Positions 9,880 to 20,800 of a stretch of DNA of 64,000 nucleotides are shown in pieces; the stretch's first letter is position 1, and every line of letters starts with the position of its first letter. The notes under the pieces were generated by a model, which was not told the DNA's origin, ran no database searches, and saw nothing but the letters and a program-made list of their open reading frames with translations. The translations under genes were made by a program, and so were the position numbers. The stretch is from Fistularia commersonii (Eukaryota > Chordata > Actinopteri > Syngnathiformes > Fistulariidae): the NCBI GenBank assembly GCA_037954325.1, contig JBBMNZ010000007.1:10418501-10482500 (forward strand), given 5' to 3'.

Positions 9880-11055
9880 GGTGCAGCTCAAGCATCAGCG
9901 CAGCAAATAGTGGTTCAACGTAACAAAGACGGAAGAGTTGGCAGTGGACTTTAGGAAACTGAGAACCGGTCCAAACCCCATCTCCTTCAATGAAACAGAA
10001 GTGGACATTCTGGATGAGTACAAATACCTGGGCGTCCAGATAAACGATAAACTAGATTGGGCTAAAAACACAGATGGCATATACAAGAAAGGTCAGAGCT
10101 GCCTGTTCTTTCTCAGGAGACTCAAGTCTGCAGAGCCTCGTTGCAGATGTTCTATCAGACGGTTGTGTCCAGTGTTTCCCAGCCACTGTGCCGCGGCACA
10201 TTCGTGTGCCGTGAGAGATCATCAGGTGTGCCGTGGAAAAATGCCCACTTTTACCTGATTAGTCTGAAAATTATTTATCCAACGCAAATAATGTGTCTTG
10301 CTATGTCTTTGTGGGCAGCGTGCAGTGACAGGCAGAGCAAATAAATGCTCTTCCACTCGATGGCAACGGGTAGTGAATGAACCTGTGCATCTGTGTATCA
10401 GAGTGAATAGTGACGCTCTGCGTGATACAATTTTAAAATAATAAGTACTTGTATCTGCGTAAACAAACAGGCAGCATTGTTGAAAACTACCAAGATGAGT
10501 GAGAAAGCAGTGAATGCTTGCTACAAAGTTGCTGAAGTCATCTCTAAATCCAAATAGCCACACACCGTAGCAAAACATTAATACTACCTGCTGGCAAAAT
10601 CGTTGTAGAAGAAATGCTCGGCTCTGGCGTTGATAAAGAAATAGCCCAAGTTCTCTCAAATAATACCATTTCCAAACATATTGATGACATGTCTTAAGAC
10701 ATCGAAAAAAGTGTTCCGGAAAAGTTGCACATCAGTGGGAAATTTGCATTGCAACTTGACGAATCTACAGATATTAGATATATTAGATTTCACACTAAGT
10801 AAATTGAGACGACTGTTTCATTCTAATTCGTTAAAAAATGTTTTTGACATATTTATTTGGTGGTGTGCCGTGTGATTTTTCTAATGTAAAATATGTTTCG
10901 TGGCTCAAAAAAGGTTGGGAAACACTGATCAGCCGTAGACTGAGACCACAAGGAGCACCACAAAACCCCATAGAAGGCCTTTCTTACCTGTGGCCATCAA
11001 ACTTCAAACTTCAATAACTCCTCCCCTTTCTGCAAGAGGGAAAGCAATAAAATCA
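9880..11055 (+). mobile_element. L2/Rex1-type LINE fragment, split by a hAT element
   Basis: The first part (to 10169) encodes a reverse-transcriptase C-terminal segment with EYKYLGVQINDKLDW and YKKGQSCLFFLRRL. Both are typical of CR1/L2-group non-LTR elements of fish. The 3' part resumes at about 10928 (SRRLRPQ- and PSNF-type coding traces). The hAT element at 10170-10927 separates the two. It is inactive: 5'-truncated and frame-broken. Confidence 0.75.
10170..10927 (+). mobile_element. hAT element with transposase remnant
   Basis: Terminal repeats CAGTGTTTCCCAGCCACTG and GGTTGGGAAACACTG are inverted. An internal coding trace near 10671-10795 reads SKHIDDMS, a stop, then SGKFALQLDESTDI, matching the ZBED5/SCAND3-type hAT transposase. 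A shorter relative lies at 21864-22138. The 8-bp flanks (GTTGTGTC and ATCAGCCG) do not match, so the borders may have been rearranged. Confidence 0.8.
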
Positions 11056-11119
11056 ATATCGTGTTTCAAGTGAATGGGTAATGCTGGAGCCGTCGGGCAA
11101 AAGAATTTCAATAATTCAC

Positions 11120-11350
11120 TCTTTCACTCACGGCACATCATTTCCAGATGTACAACCATTCACCCTTTCATTCATGCGTTATATAGACATACAACCACTC
11201 TATTATTCACATCAATTACAGAGATTGAAAACCATTTCCATGTCCGGCTGATAAAAGTACGCCATGTGTTTGGACAGTTGCTGGAAGAACCTGGATGAAC
11301 CCCACACAGACACGGCAAGAACATGGAGACTTCACACATAAAGGCGGTAT
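11120..11350 (-). repeat. SINE-like repeat fragment
   Basis: TTCACTCACGGCACATCATT, ACAACCATTCACCCTTTCAT and CACACAGACACGGCAAGAAC follow the reverse-strand order of the family. Confidence 0.6.
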
Positions 11351-11620
11351 TTGTATCTGTGTATGCACGGGAGTGGGTTTGACTACTTGAGAAACTGCGT
11401 TCATCCGCCACCGTTGTGTTTGCAGGAAGATGCTCGCTCGCTCTGAGCGGAGGGGCTGAAGAGTCCGACAGCTTCGAGAACAGGTGAGCAAGATCTCAGC
11501 TGAAGGGAGTGATACCGGTATGCTCAGTCTGTTACCCCCCCAAGGAAATTAGTAATGAGGAAAAACCAGCGCAGGTACGTCAAAGCGACTGAAATACCGG
11601 CGTTCCACAGGAAGCGTTTA

Positions 11621-11641
11621 CCCCCCCCCCCCCCCCCCCCC
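11621..11641. repeat. Poly-C run, 21 bases
   Basis: Homopolymer of 21 C followed by A-rich sequence. Length is likely unstable and prone to sequencing error. Confidence 0.9.
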
Positions 11642-11904
11642 ACAAAAAAAAGAGAAATTGAGTGGAGATGTTTTGATTTACATAGTAGTCATTTTTTGGA
11701 AGGAGGTGACACGTAATCTGCTGATAGTCCCAACTTGTTCGATTGGTCCATCCTGGATCCTGGAACAGGGTGAAGGTACTTTTTATGATTCACCAATTGT
11801 ACCTTTGTGTTCTGATGGTATTGCTCATCAAACAAAAATACAAGGGCAGCCAGTGGTGTGTTAGCACTTTTTGTCTCAAAACAAGAAGGTCCCAATTCAA
11901 TTCT

Positions 11905-12250
11905 GAACACCTGCCTGCACAGAGTCTCTGTGTGTCTGCATGGGTTTTCACCGGGTTCTCTGGTTTCCTTCTACAGTCCCAGAACTTGTATGGTTCTTCG
12001 GAAGGCCAATTGTCCAGGCGTCTGAATGAGGGGGTGTTGTTTGTCTGGCTTTGTATGATGAGTGAGTGAATACTTGTATGTCTCTATGATGTCTAAATCA
12101 GAGGCTTAATGGTCGGTTGCCTCCAGATGTAGCCCTGTGATAGATTGGCCTCCTATCCGGGGTGAACCCTGCCGCTCGCCCAATGACAGTTGGGATAGTC
12201 CCTCCAATGACCATGAGTGCAGGATAAGCGGTGGAGATGATGAATTAAAA
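11905..12250 (+). repeat. SINE-like repeat, plus orientation
   Basis: It has CTGCATGGGTTTTCACCGGG, then CCAATTGTCCAGGCGTCTGA, GGGGTGAACCCTGCCGCTCG and the terminal GCAGGATAAGCGGTGGA followed by GATGATGAATT. This is the 3' body and tail of the family without the A/B-box head. Confidence 0.7.
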
Positions 12251-12299
12251 AAAATGTGAATGAAAGAGTAAATAGTTGTATGTCTACATGACGTGCAAA

Positions 12300-12385
12300 T
12301 GGATAGGATAGGGATAGGATAGAACTTCATTGATGCTTTGGGAGACTCCCAAAGGGAAATTGTGGTTCTGGTAGCCTAGCATAGT
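12300..12385. repeat. Fish interspersed repeat with GGAtAGGATAG lead and CCCAAAGGGAAATTG core
   Basis: TTCATTGATGCTTTGGGAGA then CTCCCAAAGGGAAATTGTGG resembles the common 'tttattgatccc...gggaaattg' teleost repeat. A TATA/GAGA run follows at 12478-12500. Confidence 0.5.
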
Positions 12386-13539
12386 ATAGTTCACAACGAT
12401 CAAAGTTGACAATCGACTATAAAAAAAGTGTAAAAGATGGAAGGGAGAATAAATATGAAGCAAAAAAGATAAAATATACATATATATATATAGAGAGAGA
12501 GGAGAAAACTATTACACGTATTTTGGCTAGTGCACATCCTTATTCCAATAAGAGTTGATGGCTTTTCAAAAGGGTTGGTTGAGGGAGTGAATGTTTGTCT
12601 CTATACGTGCGCAACATTGATTGAATGCAGGATAAGCAGCATAGATTCTGGATAGAAAGGTGGATGGATTACCAAAATAATGCATTCGGAGTAATGTAAT
12701 TTCCCTTTGCTGTATGTGATATGCTTAAAATCTGCAAACTGAAGCAGTGCGGTGCACAGATGTCCTGTTCTATCTTAAACAGAATCTCACATCGGACATC
12801 TCAGCAGGGGGGTTAATGAGTCCAAAATGGGTCGATCTTACGTCGGCTCGAAGCCTAACATTCTCAATGTTCTCGTGTAACACTCCGCTGGTTCACAAAA
12901 ATCATCTGGTCCTCAATCATATGATAAATATCTATGACGTTTGCTACGGAGAGAGCGGGTCAACGTCTATATGTTGTGAAATCTCGGGAACGCTCACGAA
13001 AAGTGTTGAAAATCTTTGGCACATCTCGCTCGTTTCAGTTGTTCTTGGACAGCGTGGAGGGCCAATTACCCTATCTGCGCGGTGAGGAATGTGGACTCCA
13101 TTCTCCACGTGGCGCATATATTGATCGTACCGAACGACGCATTTTGCAAAAAAGGGACGAGGGCACGGTTAGCGGTGCCGTCTTGGTTTAGTTGTTGGCC
13201 TTCCGGGTGAGGTTGGTGTTTACCCTAGTGCTGAACTTCCAACCAGAGTTACATGGAGGCTCTCAATCGCCCCTTCCCTCGGCAGGGATGTCCGTAGATA
13301 AAGAATGATCTAGGTTTACCGTGTGAGCTGACTCGACAGCTAAACCTGCGAGGGTTTCTCATCGTGTTTACTGTCATTTTCAGACCATTTTCAGACCTGA
13401 ATGTGAGCTGCAGCCACGACATTTGCAAAGAAAAAAAAAAATTGCACATATAATGACCGCACTTGTCTACAAGCCACGAGTGTCCACTTGTAAAATGAGA
13501 TATTTTACACAGAAAGATTTATTTCACTTTTAAAGCACC

Positions 13540-13960
13540 GTATATGCTTTTTCCCGATTACAAGAAAAAAAATACAGTAGCCTACCAGGAAAAGTAATCG
13601 TTGGCTATCTTCATCTTCATCCCGCACACTAAAACCATCAATTAAAGCCTTAGTATTCCCCCATCACACACTTCCCCGGTTTCTCTTACGTTGTCGCTGT
13701 GCGTTCTGTGGTGTCGATGTAATTTCACTGGTTTGTTGTGAAGAAGCTAAATATTTTGGCGGTGAGAAGCTTGTTAACCCGTAAAATATCCATAAATTAG
13801 TCGCATCAGTGTTAAAGCCGCAGTGTTCACAGCATGTGAATAAAAAGTAGCGCCTAATTGTATAGAAATTACGGTACTGTGTTCCGCTGCTATGCAGACG
13901 ACACCCTGCTATTCCTTGGGCTCGTCCAATCAATGGATAATCGTTTCTGAAGGTGAGAAC
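13540..13960. repeat. Unassigned dispersed repeat, copy 1
   Basis: It shares TAGTAGCCTACCAG-type, TCACACACTTCC, GTGTCGATGTAATTT and AAGCTAAATATTT motifs, in the same order, with 48030-48250. Family unknown. No transposase is legible. Confidence 0.55.
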
Positions 13961-14530
13961 AGAGCTTGCAAGAAGCTGTCCGTGATCCCCGGTTAGGAGA
14001 AAGTTATTAATTCATTCATTTATTTCTTAAAACGCTTCTCATGCTGACAACTGGGGGAGAGGTGGGGCAACATCCAATCGTTCGCCATGTCTTTCACACC
14101 AACAGACAATTCGAAGTCCTCAGTGAAGCCCACTTTGAGAGGAAGATGGAAAACCTGGAGAGAAACCAGGCAGGCAAACATGAACTTGCCACCGTTCCAT
14201 CATGAATTTTAGGCACCTTAAGTCTTTAGCTTGTGTTTTAACCAGCTGTGGAGGTGCCAGGTCTTTCTGCTGCAGGAACGTTCATGCACCCCTGCCTCGG
14301 ACCTCCAAGGGATCAGACCATCCTGTGAACTTAGAATAGTACATCTAGGTATTTTAGGAATATTCTTAAAGGTTTACACGTCGTTTTCTACAGACCCAAG
14401 TATTTTTATTATTTATTCCGTATGACAGGAAGCCTATATAAGTAAATAATCTAAAATAATATAAAATATAGAAAAAAAAATCTAAAAAAGTATACCTATC
14501 TATCTCTCTATCTATCTATAGATATATATA

Positions 14531-14886
14531 CACTGCTCAAAAAAATAAAGGGAACACTTAAAAAACACATCCTAGATCTAAATGAATGAAATATTCTTAT
14601 GAAATACTTTGCTCTTTACACAGTTGAATGTGCTGACAACAAAATCACACAAAAATGATCAATGGAAATCAATTGTATCAACCCATGGAGGTCTGGATAA
14701 GAATCACACTCAAAATTAAAGTGTAAAAACAAACTCCAGGCTGATCCAACTTTGATGTAATGTCCTTAAAACAAGTCAAAATGAATCTGTGTTGCTTCCT
14801 GAGTGAACACTATGATTTCACAGAAGTGTGATTGACTTGGAGTTACATTGTGTTGTTCAAGTGTTCCCTTTATTTTTTTGAGCAGT
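14531..14886. mobile_element. Tc1/mariner-type MITE (GCTCAAAAAAATAAAGGGAA ends), copy 1
   Basis: The inverted ends are CACTGCTCAAAAAAATAAAG and its complement CTTTATTTTTTTGAGCAGT. It is flanked by TA-rich sequence. From memory of the family, the full-length element carries a Tc1/IS630-like transposase between CAAGTCAAAATGA and GTGTTGCTTCC. Here that segment is deleted. Confidence 0.8.
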
Positions 14887-14911
14887 ATATATCTTTATAC
14901 ATATAGATATA

Positions 14912-15260
14912 CACCGCTCAAAAAAATAAAGTGAACACTAAAATAACACATCCTAGATTTGAATCAATGAGATATTCTTATTAAATACTTCGTTCTTTAT
15001 ATAGTTGAATGAGCCGACAACAAATTCACACAAAAAATTATCAACGGAAATCAAATTTATTAAACCATAAAGGTCTGGATTTGGAGTCACACTCAAATAA
15101 AGTGGAAAACACACTACAGGCTGATCCAACTTTGATGTAATGCCCTAAAAACAAGTCAAAATGTTGCTTCCTAAGTGGACAGTTTGATTTCACAGAAGTG
15201 TGATTGACTTGGAATTAAACTGTGTTGTTTAAGTGTTCCCTTTATTTTTTTTGAGCAGTA
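14912..15260. mobile_element. Tc1/mariner-type MITE, copy 2, in tandem
   Basis: It has the same ends (CACCGCTCAAAAAAATAAAG and TTTTTTGAGCAGTA) and the same internal order as copy 1, in the same orientation, separated by 25 bases of TA-rich DNA. Its internal deletion junction reads CAAAATGTTGCTTCC, tighter than copy 1. Confidence 0.8.
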
Positions 15261-15279
15261 TATATATATCTTTTTTCAG

Positions 15280-15600
15280 AAGGCTCTGTGTTTGGGTACA
15301 GGAGCAGGCCTTCAGAAAGGCAGATCATTAGGTGCTCCAAGAGGCACATTTGCAGGAGATTCATTCTTCAAGGAAACACTTGGCTCAGGACCCTGGATCA
15401 CGAGAGTTCCTAATTCACCGTCCCATGCTTACTGGGCCGGCAACAGCATACCGGCACACAAATACTCCCAATTACAGGGAGCCGGCTGGCAAGGGGGCGG
15501 CATCTTTTTGTACTTGAAAACAGGGGTCTATCAAAATGAAGTGTTTCATGCAGAGGAGACAGGTCGGGGAAGATTTAATAAACAGAGTCTCAGGACTTCC
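15280..15600 (+). mobile_element. Possible LINE endonuclease fragment (L1-like)
   Basis: The +2 frame reads VLQEAHLQE, reminiscent of the LQETHL motif of L1-type endonucleases. Nothing else in the fragment confirms it, and frames shift. It could also be unique sequence. Confidence 0.25.
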
Positions 15601-16799
15601 AGATGAAAACTAGTTCCTTATATCCCTTGATTTCTATTTTTCCCCATCCCCGTCCTGAACCATTAGTTTACAGGCACTCTACTGCACCACAGGTTCTCGC
15701 GCTGACCCAGGAGGCAACGCTTGAGGACCAAACAATCGCGAGTAGGAAAATGACGTTGGTGAAAGCCTCCGCCGGAGGGGACTCATCCATAGCGTTCTCA
15801 TGGCACGTATGTAAACAGGCCGATCTATTTCCAAAGTTAGCAAAGGTCGCTCCCGACGTGCTTCCTGCGTGTGCATCACGACGCCAAGGTTGTCAAGCAA
15901 CACATCCACAAGAGGGCGGTGCAGATTTCACTTCCAAGTTCAGACGAGAACAAACATGGCGGCAGTGGTGGAGCTTTAGATCATTTATGAAAAGTGTTGA
16001 GGATGGTGGAGAATTCTTCCCCCCCCCCTGGTTTTCCTGACACTATGTTGTCTTCTTCCTCTCAACACTGCCCCCTTCCCGTGACATCCGCTTGCTAGCT
16101 CCGTAAAATCGTAATCAAGAGGCCGGCGGAGGTCCGTGTCTGGTCCATCGAGCGAGAGACATGGACTCTCAGAGGGGATTTTAAGTGACGGGTTGGGGGA
16201 GGGTGTTGTTGGCGGAGGAGTTTTGAAAAAAAAAAAAAAAAAACAGCCACGAAACAAACCAAAAATTTCACAGAGGTCTTTTATTGTAAGTTTATCTCTC
16301 AAACTCTTTCGGGGGGGAAGGGGGAGGGAGAGGGGAGTTTATTTCAGAGTTCAGATACCCTCCTGTCTTCAGCACCTTCTCTCACACCATAGCTGCTTTG
16401 GCCGAAAACGTTTACATGTGTACGGTGAGACGACCCTGTGAAAAATACAAGGGGAATTGTGTTCACCTTGCGTATTTGCTAATCGGTTAGGAGACGTTGG
16501 TGCATCCGCAGGACTTTATGTAATAGGTTTTTCACTTTTGGGCTGAGAAGAAAAACGAACCAAAAAAAAAAAAGGCACTTTGTCAATACATTGTTTCTAA
16601 CCCAGTGCAGTGGAACTCTCAGGAGAAACACGATGTCCGGGTCGCAGCTGGATATCAGCTTTTGCTTTGTTTTACGTTGAACCGCGTGGTTGGTTGGAGG
16701 ACCGAGGGGTATCAGCGGTTTTCAAATTAACATTCATTTATTTGCTATCTAGAAGTGTTATCTCGGGGTGGCTGGAGCTGATCTACTGCGCTCAATAGG

Positions 16800-16990
16800 G
16801 CTGTTTTCGACCAGACCGGTCGCCAGTCCGTCACCATTCACACGGCATGTAGACATACAACCGTTTGCCCTGCCATTCACACATCTGGACAATTCGGGGT
16901 CTCCGATGAACCTCCGTATGTTTTTGGAATGTGGGAGGAGCTCCAGAGAACATGGAGACTCCACACGAGCCCTGCGCGGAGTTCGAGTGA
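16800..16990 (-). repeat. SINE-like repeat fragment
   Basis: AACCGTTTGCCCTGCCATTC, GGGGTCTCCGATGAACCTCC and GGAGACTCCACACGAGCCCT follow the reverse-strand order of the family. Confidence 0.6.
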
Positions 16991-17695
16991 ACGCATTAAT
17001 CCCGTCATAAGCGCTATGTGCTGCCGGGGCCCACACGAGCGACGCCATCTATCACCTCGGTTTTTGACGTCGGCGCGTGGCGGTGATATCGTGTGGCGGT
17101 GTCATGCCGTGAGACCTTGTATAAACTTGCACTTGACCTGGCTATAAATCACAATTCTGCCTATTTTTGAGGGATGAGGTTGCAGATTCACTGAGGGGAC
17201 ACATCTCAGATACCGACGATTAGCCGGCGAGGCTAACCGCCTTCACGTTCGTGGGGCGTCATGACAACATCTTGTTGCGTGAAAACAAAATCCGTGCCGT
17301 TACAATACTTGAGAGGAACATATTCCTCATATGCGGGTCATTATTGCCAAATTTAGACGGCCATTTATGACGGAATGACTTGTTTTCTCTCAGAAGTCGG
17401 GGTTGGACTTGCAGCACGGCGGTGTCTTGCAATGCTTCAAACCCTGTGACAAATAAAACGGCCCTCGTGGGATTGCTGCGAAATTCCCTGGCTGTTCTTG
17501 GAAATGCCGCCGGCTGCTGGAACCGTGTGTGTGCGTGTGTGTGTGTGCGCGTATTTGGGGGGGGGGGGTGCAGCTTAAGAGTGGTAATGGTGTGTTGATA
17601 CAACCTCGGCCAATATAATCAGTAACAATGCAGAAAGAAGACAGCGATGCTGAAGACAGGAGAGCAAACATTTTGGTCTGTGGGGTTTACAGCAG

Positions 17696-17699
17696 ATTG

Positions 17700-17750
<51 letters not shown>
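17696..17750. repeat. (TG)n microsatellite in the predicted st7 3' UTR
   Basis: About 25 TG units start some 50 bases beyond the st7 stop codon (a CA repeat on the coding strand). If the st7 transcript extends past it, the repeat would be transcribed. I saw no clear poly(A) signal on the minus strand between 17.8 and 17.0 kb. Confidence 0.85.
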
Positions 17751-17797
17751 ATGCGTGGGCCCGAGAAGGAATGGGAGGTTGGAAAGGGGTTGGGGGG

Positions 17798-17893
17798 TCA
17801 GATCCGAGTCAGCTGGTGCCAAAAAGTGGACGGCATGAAGCTTTCCATCTTGTCGGCGAAAAACCCCAGGGGTGCAAAGAGCGTGCTGAAGAA
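17798..17893 (-). CDS. st7: st7 terminal coding exon 15
   Basis: The acceptor is CTTCCAG. It encodes FFSTLFAPLGFFADKMESFM, then PSTFWHQLTRI and a TGA at 17800-17798. This matches the long-isoform C-terminus of ST7. Confidence 0.95.
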   Translation of the reverse strand, partial: FFSTLFAPLGFFADKMESFMPSTFWHQLTRI

Positions 17894-20800
17894 CTGGAAG
17901 AGAGAAAAGACCGGAATCAAGAACGGGAGGGTTTGTCGCGTTTCGACTTCACCTGAGCCGGCGTCTCGGGTTCGGGACAAAACGCAGGATCGGGGACTGA
18001 GATGGCTGAGGTGACGCTGTTAGCTACGCTGTGTCTGTGCCGGTAAACTGAATCATAAACGGAATCCCCCGTTAACACACTTGATACACAGCAGATGTCG
18101 CATTTCCTGAATGATAAAGATAATTAATCAGGATTTCGTTTCAGAAATACCAACCTTTACACGTCACTACAAGCTATCTAGGGAAAATTCATTACTTATA
18201 TGCAAACGATCACCCGTACTATATTTACTTTATAACCTCAAGAGGTGTAAAATGAAATGCGCCTACGGAGAATTTAAAAAAACTTCAACCCCAAGCACCG
18301 GGAGGACGTGCACGAGGAGCCGTCTTGGATGCCGGGTTGCAGGCGTGGATTTTTTGTATCTGGTTATTCGCGCGAACAAAGGATATCTGCGGGAGCGGCT
18401 GTTTTTGCACTTGGGCTCCGTTGCTTAATCAAACTCTCCGGACGGGTGTATTTAATGAAGAGAGTCACCCTAAACGATCAAATTTTTTACAATTACGGGG
18501 TGGTTGTTCGTTAAAATCTAGACGTGGGTGGCTGTGGGCTTCGGTGTGTGTGTGAATGGGTGAATGCTATCTAGCATGAAGCACTTTGAAACCGCAAGGT
18601 GTGAAAGTGCTGCAATAGATGTTGGAACCAAACTGAGGACTTTAGCATTATGGAAAAAGCTGATTAGCTTCAAAATGAATTGAGCTGGCGGCGAGAAGAC
18701 CTTAGACATTAGAAGGAGGTTTCTTTTCTGGGACTTCTTTGTCATGTTTATAAAACTGAACACTTAAAACCCCAGTAAGTCCTGGTCGGCATGGAGGTCT
18801 CCTCCGAAACCATCTCTTGGATAAACACATCATCATGAAATGGTTGGATAATGGCGAACGTCATCGCCCATTTACCGGATTGCCTGAATTTCTCGATAAG
18901 ACATTTGGAAATAATTGAAAAAAGAAAAAGATTGTTTTTCCTCATAGTTTAGTTGTGAACTCCATGTTCCCCATGAAGGGACATGTCTCACGTTACGCAA
19001 ACAGAGATCTTGTCGTAAAAAGAGAATTTTTTTTTTTTTTTTAAAAACCTACCGGCGCCCGATCTTTCTCAAAATAAAAGGAACAGGACTAGATGTTCCC
19101 CCGTGGCCTTGTTTTCCCCGAGCATCTCAGACCCGGACGAACGGGGTGGCTATAAACAAGCCGGGGAACGGGCCTTGCCAAACTGGCCGGAACAGATAAC
19201 ACAACACTTCACTGATAAATAAACGGAGTTGTGAATTCGTGCGGCTCCGCACGTCCTCGGGGCGACGCTGCCGCGGCGGCGAGACCTTCAGCTGCAGACG
19301 CCAACAGCTTGTTTTGTAGGGAAATACTAGTTTTATGGGATTGAGAATCACCCAAACCCCCCCAGAGCCTCAGAGTTACTGACAGTGATGCAAGGCAGGT
19401 AATCGCTGCATGAGGGAGGTCGAACTGAGTCAGATTGTAAAAACCCCGAGCGGAGAACGCGAAGCTTTTGGGTTTCACCATAGACTTCTGTCCGGGCGAT
19501 CGCAAAAATCGCAAGGTGACTTGCCAGGGAGTGGAGTGCCGGGTCCCAAAGATAGTCGAATGGACGTCGCCGATTTGCTGTGCGACGATTTCAAACTCTT
19601 CAACTTGCGGTACTATCAAGTTCAGAGTCCAAAAGCACTCCCCCGATTTTGTGGAAAGCAAGTTTTGACAGCAGTGCTGAACACGCCCCGCTCACGTGAA
19701 GCTAACCCAGGTGCGATCTTGATTGTGACACGAAAGTCCACTGGCGAGATTTCCCATCGTCCTCTACAATGACGACCCGCTATCGGTTGTTTGTATTTCT
19801 ACAATCGCCGCTCAGTTTGAATGACCCAATTGAGCCCAGATTTCAGTTGATTGCTGAGTGATTGGAGTCAGATGGAGACCCTTTTGGGAAATGCTTTCCG
19901 GTACTTACTGCTTTGGCGAAGACACCCATGAGCTCGGGGAACTGATGTGTGAGCATGGCCAGCATGGCGGTGAAGGAGCAAAGGCCTGCCGTGAACAGGA
20001 TGAAGAAAGGAAGCTCTTTCTTTGGATACACCGACACCTCATGGAACGCTGGCGAGTCGGAGGGGGAAAAAAGGAGAGAACGGCCTGAACAAAACGGATC
20101 ATTAACCGTGCAGTGGCAGGAGACGATCATGGCAGACGGCGAGGCCTGCGGCGTTTGTTTTGTTCTGCTTACAGGGCAGTAGTTCTCTGTCTGCAGTTTC
20201 TGTGCAGCCTGGGTAGGGGTAAAACAGGTGACCCTTCTCCAGCGGGTAAGGAATTATCCGGAAGGCTTGAAGAAAAGAAAATTAGAGTGAATTAACATGC
20301 ATAATATACTACTTCACCAGATGTTTAAATGTACGGTAAAAGTGTACAGGAAGGTGAAAGCACATGGAATTTTTTTTTTTTTTGAAGTCTTCTTGTTGTG
20401 GGAACTGGACTTGAATTCCAGTCTGGTTGCCATGACAAGAACATTTTGACAAGATCCCTCCATGACCTGGATGACTGAGAACACATGGAAGTTTTCTTTT
20501 ACCGCTAATATGCATTTCAGTAATGCAGGTAGTCGGATTCCATCGAATGGTATTTCTTGTTTGTTTAGAAGTTTATTAGGACAGTGTACAAACACATTAA
20601 GCACAGAGGCAGAGATGTTTGTACCAGATTATAGCTCATAGCTAATTTCCATCTGTAGTCCTGTACAATACAAATATGAAACTGTATAAAACAGGCAATA
20701 TATATAAAATATACGGATAGGCAATAAAGTAATGTAGAGGCTAAACAGGAAGGGATCGAGTACTGGGCCATGGAGTACTCCTTTGGGCGGGAGCGCAATA

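Noticed and set aside
17619..17838. Overlapping open frames rich in Cys-Val or Thr-His
   Set aside because: They are translations of the TG/CA microsatellite. The same applies at 9.1, 9.8, 27.2 and 52.6 kb.
17894..19908. Alternative short C-terminal exon of st7
   Set aside because: I searched the minus strand for the known alternative ending and found no matching stretch with splice sites.
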